Source of the DNA: Megalonaias nervosa | Taxonomy: Eukaryota > Mollusca > Bivalvia > Unionida > Unionidae | DNA length: 64,000 nucleotides | Direction of reading: 5' to 3' | Assembly: GCA_016617855.1 (NCBI GenBank) | Contig: JAECUM010094169.1 | Coordinates: 1-64,000, forward strand | In this document: one piece after another, positions 58,130 to 64,000 of the stretch | How positions within the stretch are numbered: the first letter of the stretch is position 1 | Layout of the letters: every line of letters starts with the position of its first letter | Notes under the pieces: model-generated | What the model saw: the letters and a program-made list of their open reading frames with translations, nothing else | Told to the model about the DNA's origin: nothing | Database searches by the model: none | Made by a program: the position numbers and the translations under genes

Positions 58130-58770
58130 ATTAGGTCTCCTCTCATTTAATCGCCATTTTTAAAAACTTTCGGTATCGTATTTGTGTCGACGTTAGTGTT
58201 TGATAAACTCAGCCGACAGGGAAAAGTCTCTGTTGCCTCCAAATCCGCTGATTTCAGCCAGTTCTTTTGCAACATAACCTCATAGCTTACAAAAACATCT
58301 TGAGACGTTAGACATTTGAAATTATCTAGTTTGATCTTAGAAAATCACAAGGCTCACCCGGGTCGACGTCAGAAACAACCCGGCTGGTAAACTAATTAAG
58401 ATCTGGTTTGATACTAGTCCTGGTCAGATCCAGATCAGCACTGCGTCAGGTCGCTTAGACCTTACGTCCGTAAATGTTAATAGACATTTCGTATACTGTG
58501 AAGCTTACTTTCTAAGTGAGAAGTTAAAATCAATAAGCGTTTGCAAGTTGGTGAATGGTCAAGAGCATGCAACGCTTCAACGGTGAGATATCTACTTTTG
58601 GGTCCCCCTGTCAAGTTTGCAACAGTAGCGTTGAATAAAACAGGGATAGACGCCTTTTCCGTCTATGTAAATAATCAATGACTTCAATTGGCGATGTAAA
58701 CCCGTACGAGTAAAAATGCAAGGAATGTTTGGGTTTTACCACGTATGCGAGCCAGTTCCTGTTATCAAAA
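58130..58770 (-). pseudogene. Second virion-like gene of relic 2 (unassigned)
   Basis: It aligns with 38455-39045 of relic 1 (shared 'aaaggcgtc', 'ttttattcaacgct', 'gcaaac', 'acatttac'-type words in order). The coding frame is badly broken. A C-terminal piece FSLSAEFIKH corresponds to MSVTFIKDN in relic 1. Confidence 0.5.
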
Positions 58771-59012
58771 TCAAGGTTATCCACTTGCGTGGGATCGTCG
58801 ATGCAGGTTCATCATGCATAAGACACCTCGGAATTGCTTGACTGACATTGTTACAGCGTTTAATTCAATACTGGTCAATAGCGAGGCTATTTACGACTTA
58901 TAACAGGTAGTCAAAGACCTGTACCTGAGGGTATTCTAAGAGTCGTCCCTGGTAATTGAAAATATTTTCTTCTTTATACGTACACGAGAGGCTTAGCCTC
59001 CAACCTCCTTTT

Positions 59013-59234
59013 TCAAAGCCTCCCAGTTCCGACGGCGCGTAACGCAGCCGCTTTTGCAATCGTGGGAGCCGCAGGCAATAACAACGCTAGAATGGCGCCG
59101 AGGAATGGAAATATTCCACCGGTTTGTTCTGGGGTGGGGTTATACTTTTGCATGTATGACTTTGACAACTTTAATATCACCGAGCTGTTCTTTAGTTTCG
59201 CTACATAAAGCTCGGTTGTGTTTGGATGAACCAT
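59013..59234 (-). pseudogene. Small hydrophobic virion-type protein (relic 2)
   Basis: This is a 73-codon frame. The N-terminal half is polar with a KYNPTPEQTG turn. It is followed by a hydrophobic stretch with GGIFPFLGAILALLLPAAP and then an Ala-rich AKAAALRAVGTG part. Such small Gly/Ala-rich hydrophobic proteins sit near the capsid gene in adintovirus- and Polinton-type elements. Another frame continues into GGFEKGGW, so the original end may be shifted. No equivalent was found in relic 1. Confidence 0.5.
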
Positions 59235-59499
59235 ACTGGGACGACTTCAAGTAAACTTTGTCCTAAAAAGCGTCATCGTGACCTAATGAATATTTCCTAT
59301 AACGCTCCTTATTTTCGCAAGCTTCTTTGGGCTAAGTCCAACCTTAACTTCGTGACAGAACATTAATTATTTGAACACTGAACAGGTTTTAATTACTATG
59401 TTACGAATTTTAGAGGATTCCCCGAGACGAATTCTCTACCGGTACGTTAATAACTTTTGTTTAGCCATGAGTGCCCTCCAACAATAATGCATCTATAAC

Positions 59500-60400
59500 C
59501 AGGCAGCAACATTATTGAAGAGAATGGGAACAATTACACGTGCATGAAAGTACATGTCGGTCACAACTGCTTAAACAACTCCAGGTGTTCCAATGAAAAG
59601 TAATCAATGGGGTACAATGTATGGAAGTCTTACTGCGAAATCTGCAGACCCATGTCAGTGTTTTGATGGCGATGCATGTAGGATTAGAACTTGTGGCATG
59701 CACGTTTGATTTTATTGTCGTTGAAGTTAAAGCACATTTCTTCGGAAGGTTCCTAGTGGCCGTTTGCTTCTTTTATGGATTCATATTTTGAAACGCGACG
59801 AACACGTGTTGTGGTGAGCTGAGACCATACTGGGTTGTTATTAGCCATGTAAACTGTCCTTGAATATTGCCTATTGGGTGCAAGTCCGAGGTGAGCGCGA
59901 GAAACTACAGGGTAGACGCTGTTCCAGACTGCATAATCGACAACAAACAGTCTTCTGTTGCCAGTGAAGATATTATTTCAGGCATCTGCAATGTTAATAG
60001 TCAGCAGCAACGGCGTTGGGATGCCAAATTGCATTGTTGGTGATACTCTTTTGGGTGAACATGACTGTGCTTGGCTCTGAAAATAGCCTTGCGAACATTT
60101 CTAAATAATAAATATGTGACTGAGGGGAACCGCACGCGAAAACATCAGTAAGTTTCCTTCACGTTTTAATCCCCGCCGTACAAATCCAAGATTGTATTTT
60201 GGTTTGATGCCAAACAACACAGCGGTGCCGTTGGCACTAAGCCTGACATCAATACTAGAATTTCGGGTGTTGAGATTTAACAATACATTGCATGATGGTC
60301 CGGTTTCACGTCCGTGTACATGGAAAACAAACTGTGTGGAAACGTGGGGGTTAAGGCTCCACGAATGCTTTTGCATAGGTGGAAGGGGGTGGGGTCATTT
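59500..60400 (-). pseudogene. Major-capsid-like gene of relic 2 (double-jelly-roll type, decayed)
   Basis: Major capsid proteins build the icosahedral shell. Two motif-like pieces support the call. About 60160-60101 reads LMFSRAVPLSHIF, the box that usually follows the first strands. 59850-59786 reads WLITTQYGLSSPQHVFVAFQ, the segment ending in a hydrophobic strand plus F-Q. A DNIKR/GLQISQ part and a YPIDYFSLEHLELFKQL piece (about 59615-59565) follow in other frames. The pieces are separated by several stops and frame changes, so the gene is dead. The same region of relic 1 is cut by the solo LTR. Confidence 0.65.
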
Positions 60401-60428
60401 TTCGTGTATAGTTTGCCATAAATTGTTT

Positions 60429-60611
60429 TCATAATTCATCAGCTGCTTCAGTGTTCCCATATTCAAATTCCTTACGCGCTTTATCAAAAAGAAACCAAGC
60501 ATTGTCCCTTATTCTAGCTTGTGATATTTCCATAAACACCCTTAATAACAATTGGGCTATTAATCGGTTATGTGTTGAGGATATATTGTCTTTGGTAGTT
60601 TCACCAGCCAT
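60429..60611 (-). pseudogene. 60-codon frame upstream of the capsid-like gene (relic 2)
   Basis: It starts MAGETTKDNISSTHNRLIAQ and continues with an amphipathic, charged helix-like part ending in an acidic EAADEL and a stop. It could be a small virion protein or the N-terminal part of the capsid-like gene. Not identified. Confidence 0.4.
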
Positions 60612-60769
60612 AATTGCCTTATACGGTAACAGCGGCAGCTATAGGATTAACATAGATCCAACGCGTGAGCGTCTTCAATCCGATGATGTACAATATTGAA
60701 CTTTTTGAGGGAATGCGGTTTATATTTTGACCAATTATTTCAAGGATATTATCTTGTACCATTGACCTT

Positions 60770-60774
<5 letters not shown>

Positions 60775-60848
<74 letters not shown>
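60775..60848. repeat. (AT)n microsatellite
   Basis: About 37 AT units inside relic 2, between the first two gene fragments. Confidence 0.95.
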
Positions 60849-60849
<1 letters not shown>

Positions 60850-61014
60850 GATTTTACGAGTACAATGATATCACTCTGCTTGAACCCTTCACAAATAAAC
60901 GCGTCAATTAATGACTTTGAACTCGCCAATCGGCACAGATAATTGTAATCTGCACTGATAATGGTCAAATCTAAAATCCCCTTTATTTTGTCTAGTGTTA
61001 TTTATTTTATCTGT

Positions 61015-61121
61015 TTATCCAAGCGTGTTAGTCATCGCAGTAGCAAACCTTTCCCAGGTACTGAAGCCCATTTGCTGTGCAAGATCAAAGGCCATCTCAG
61101 GCACTAGCTGTTCGCAAAGTT
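61015..61121 (-). pseudogene. Small unassigned gene fragment, 5' end of relic 2
   Basis: The minus strand reads KLCEQLVPEMAFDLAQQM, then GFSTWERFATAMTNTLG and a stop. It has good coding texture, but the upstream frame is broken by a stop. No family is recognised. Confidence 0.4.
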
Positions 61122-61125
61122 TAAC

Positions 61126-61770
61126 AGATTGTTAATTGGCACGTTTATGAGACCAATAGTAAGTTTAAAGTTCATCGCATCAGGACCAAAAAAAAAAAAA
61201 AAGAAACGTGATACAGATCAAATGATCTGCGCGATCCGAATATTGGAGAAATGAAAAACTGAAAATGGTGCATTTTTATATTTATGAATTCCGACTGTCA
61301 CATAGTTTTAACAACGTTTACAAGATGCAAGTTCAAATATTGATTTCGTTTGAAATGTTTTACAATGATTTATGCATACTACTTTTTTCTTTTCTCAGGC
61401 ATTCTGTTCTGTAGTAATTAATTTAGTGCTTGCTTTATTAAAGTCGATAAGACATCGATATTTGTACAGCATTTTAATAATTTCTTGATACTTGCACATT
61501 GGAAAAATCATCTAATAAATATTTCACTCAGACATTTAATTTGAATACCAAAGCCATTAACAAAATAAGGAGATAAATTTAAGGCATAATCATTAATTTT
61601 CAACTTTGGGCTCTGTATAATGTCTTATGAATAGCTTTAATCATGCTTAATTCAGGGTATACTTACAAGTAACAACTGATAAAATATACGCCTAACTGTG
61701 TACCAGAGGACTGATGGAGACGTAATAAATGATCACTTTCCAACTCACAGCGTCACTCTGAATAATCCTA
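61126..61770. other. No feature seen
   Basis: AT-rich sequence with a short poly(A) at about 61188-61202. Nothing else is supported. Confidence 0.45.
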
Positions 61771-62064
61771 CCGCTCAGGTGGCCTAAGTGGTTAGAGCAT
61801 CCGCCTCGGATGAGAAAGGTCGAGGGTTCGAACCCTGGCCGAATCAGACTTGTAAAAAAATGATACTAGTAGCAGCTTCGCTTGGCGTTCAGCATTAAGA
61901 GGTTGGTGTTAGGACTGGTCGGCCTGGTTACAGGATAATGTGACTGGGTGGGACATGTTGCGACATGTCTGCGGCACGCTGCCACAGTGATACACATCAC
62001 TATAAACCGTCACACTGCAGACATCGTAGCGATATGACTGAAAAGTTGTTAGAGCTACGTTAAA

Positions 62065-62138
<74 letters not shown>
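61771..62138 (+). mobile_element. SINE family A copy, (CT)n(CA)n tail
   Basis: The head is 'aggtggcctaagtggttaga' with a perfect B box 'gggttcgaaccctgg'. The full body follows ('aagaggttggtgttaggact', 'gtgactgggtgggacatgtt', 'cacactgcagacatcgtagc', 'gagctacgttaaat'). The tail is a (TC)n tract (62067-62101) changing to (CA)n (62102-62138). This is the best-preserved copy of the family in the window. Confidence 0.92.
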
Positions 62139-62139
<1 letters not shown>

Positions 62140-63204
62140 GAACCATCACCGCTACATAAGTTAGTGTCTGCTATCTGGCGATTTACGATTCATATATAGG
62201 ATACTATCCCTACACAGACCAGCTGGCGTGACACGTATGCATGTTACGAGTAACAAAATAGTTCCAAACAACTATTTTTTGTTTCATGACTTGCTAAGAC
62301 CAGTCTCATCTACGTCTTCATTGTTATTTAAGCTAAATAAGCTTCTTCGTAACAAATGTGGTAACATGTGTTATTGCTAAACGTATAACTGCACCCGGCC
62401 ATTGGAGCACTTTTGTTGTCAAAACTTCAGTTTTAGAGATGCATAGATTTTGCACGCTGTCAAGCTCTTCAGTTTTGGAGGAAAGTAAATATTTTTTATG
62501 AAGTCCGCATTCCCATAATGCCTCAATAGAGATTATTGATTTTGAAAAAACACCGGATGTTATGACTTAGATTTACCCTCAGTGGTATGAACATATTCTG
62601 GGAAAAGAAAATCATTATCAATTTAATATGCTACGATACCGTTTTATGTTATTTTTTAATGCTTGAATTTCAGAATACCATATTTTCGGGGATAAAAATT
62701 GTGTAAATTCAAATAATTGCATAGTTTGGAATATACATTTTTGACGAAAGGAAACTACCCTTTATCATATAACTGAAAGTCTACAAATGACAAACGAATG
62801 CCGCCTTATGTTGACACGATTGACATTCTGTCTTGTACAGCAAACAAACTGTTTATACACAGAACTAATAGTATTTCTGTTCTTTCCTTATCTGAGAGAC
62901 ACACACGTCATTAGTAACTCTTCTACCCTAAATAGGAAAAGATGGCTACTAATTTGCTGTGAAATATGGCTACTTATTCTGTGAAGTCGTGCTGTTGGAT
63001 AAGCCTATATTTGTTTTGCCCTATTCTTCAGTGAAAATGGTAAATCAAGAGGATTTTGGGTAAACTGTATTCTTCCATGAAAGTGGTAAATCATGAGGAT
63101 TTCTTTTACTGCACCGGTTTGCGTCATAGATTTTGTAGAAAAATAAGTTTAGTGTTAGAACACATAGGGATTTATAATGCATGTAATTGATGACAGATAT
63201 TCAT
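62139..63204. other. No feature seen
   Basis: No array, motif or supported gene. Confidence 0.45.
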
Positions 63205-63305
63205 ATTTGTACAGTGAATTTAACCTTTTCACTTTTAACGTACCACATATACACCCTAAATTTAATCTGTTTACCTTTTTACGTACCACATATACACCCT
63301 ATCTT
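63205..63305. repeat. ~48-bp tandem duplication
   Basis: 'acgtaccacatatacaccct' with 'aaatttaatctgtttacc'-type context occurs twice. Confidence 0.8.
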
Positions 63306-63839
63306 GTGTGTTTTTATTTGGCCTTATTTTCTAAGTCCTTTTTAGCCAGTCGTTCTTTTCATACATACTTAATCCTATTTAAGTTTAGCTAGTCAACTAT
63401 ACAATGCTTAACCTTTTTTCATTCGCCCAGCTTGTGGTCAACTACCTTCCCGTCTCTCTTTTCAGGCTGATCCGATGAATAATTTCTACAGACAATCTCT
63501 TCTTAGTGGTGATATATGTTTTCTTTTCGTTTCAAAATTACTGCCGTAAATCAAATGGATGACCATTAACGAGTAAAAAGACGATGACGTTTATTGTATC
63601 TTAACAAAAGTCCACAATAAAGACTTATATGAACCTTCCAATTCTTACGATCGCCGCACATTTTTTCATAATATGCACCGTTTTTACACTTTGTTTTAAA
63701 GCTATTTTAGAAACTGCTCCTAATGACACAAATATTTTATACATAATTTATAATAGCTTTCATACACTCTGAGATATGAACTTTAATCATTAACGACAGA
63801 AGAATTCGCTTCTCCAAATTTTAAATGTTCTCTCACTAT
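63306..63839. other. No feature seen
   Basis: AT-rich sequence without a supported feature. Confidence 0.45.
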
Positions 63840-64000
63840 TAAGGATAATGTTGTGTCACTATTTAACTATAGAGTTCTCTCCCTGTTTGAGTATAGAGTT
63901 CTGTCACTAATTTCTCATCAGTTTCAATGTTCGGCCACACCTTGTTGTAGTTTAGGCCACAGCTTGTTGTAGTTTAGGCCACACCTTGTTGTAGTTTAGG
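63840..64000. repeat. 22-bp minisatellite running off the window end, preceded by a small duplication
   Basis: 'ggccacaccttgttgtagtt' plus 'ta' occurs three times at 63933-64000 and reaches the last base, so the array continues beyond the window. 'gagtatagagttctgtcact' occurs about twice just before it. Confidence 0.85.

Larger units (their letters stand above)
56840..61125 (-). pseudogene. Virus-like relic 2 (Polinton/adintovirus-type structural block), minus strand
   Basis: Read on the minus strand this block holds, in order: a small gene fragment (61121-61015), a 60-codon frame (60611-60429), a major-capsid-like gene (about 60400-59500), a hydrophobic small protein (59234-59013), a second virion-like gene (58770-58130) and a last gene (57798-56840). 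The capsid-like, second virion-like and last genes align with relic 1 in the same order but in inverted window orientation. No polymerase, integrase or packaging ATPase was recognised. Stops and frameshifts are frequent, and no terminal repeats are visible. Confidence 0.65.

Overview
This is animal nuclear DNA, most likely from an invertebrate and probably a mollusc (bivalve-like). It is AT-rich, has no operons or prokaryotic gene packing, and is dominated by microsatellites, minisatellites, tRNA-derived SINEs, LINE and LTR retrotransposon relics and small inverted-repeat DNA elements. The mollusc assignment is an inference from the style of the repeats (two tRNA-headed SINE families, very many minisatellites, a Gmr1-type Gypsy element), not from a host gene. 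I see no convincing intact host gene. One short cysteine-rich reading frame near 48.3-48.6 kb is the best candidate for a host exon.

Layout. 1-10 kb: minisatellites (41, 27, 25, 50, 24, 47, 38 and 51 bp units), a broken LINE 3' end (1.7-2.4 kb), and SINEs at 3.2-3.9, 6.4-6.9, 8.0-8.2 and 10.0-10.2 kb. Two of these SINEs carry a nested inverted-repeat element near the same internal site. 10-26 kb: long featureless AT-rich stretches, arrays of 27, 55 and 30 bp units, a LINE reverse-transcriptase relic at 17 kb, and SINEs at 19.6, 22.5, 24.1 and 24.4 kb. 26.7-33.0 kb: a complete-ended LTR retrotransposon read on the minus strand. It has two roughly 0.92 kb LTRs, then gag, zinc knuckle, protease and integrase, with integrase directly after protease (the Gmr1 order of Ty3/Gypsy elements) and no reverse transcriptase visible.

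34.3-40.1 kb (plus) and 61.1-56.8 kb (minus) hold two heavily decayed, colinear copies of the same block of virus-like structural genes. It includes a gene with double-jelly-roll major-capsid-like motifs, so both look like relics of a Polinton/adintovirus-type element. The plus copy is cut inside the capsid-like gene by a solo LTR with a 4-bp target duplication. Between the copies lie a 47-bp array, a LINE relic split by a SINE and a 106-bp-arm foldback element (41.9-44.1 kb), a 57-bp array that gives the longest open frames in the window, a possible solo LTR at 46.9-48.3 kb and more minisatellites.

Nothing here forms a working pathway. The interest lies in nested insertion history, tandem-repeat biology and the paired virus-like relics. 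Every protein-coding mobile or viral segment I examined carries stops or frameshifts.
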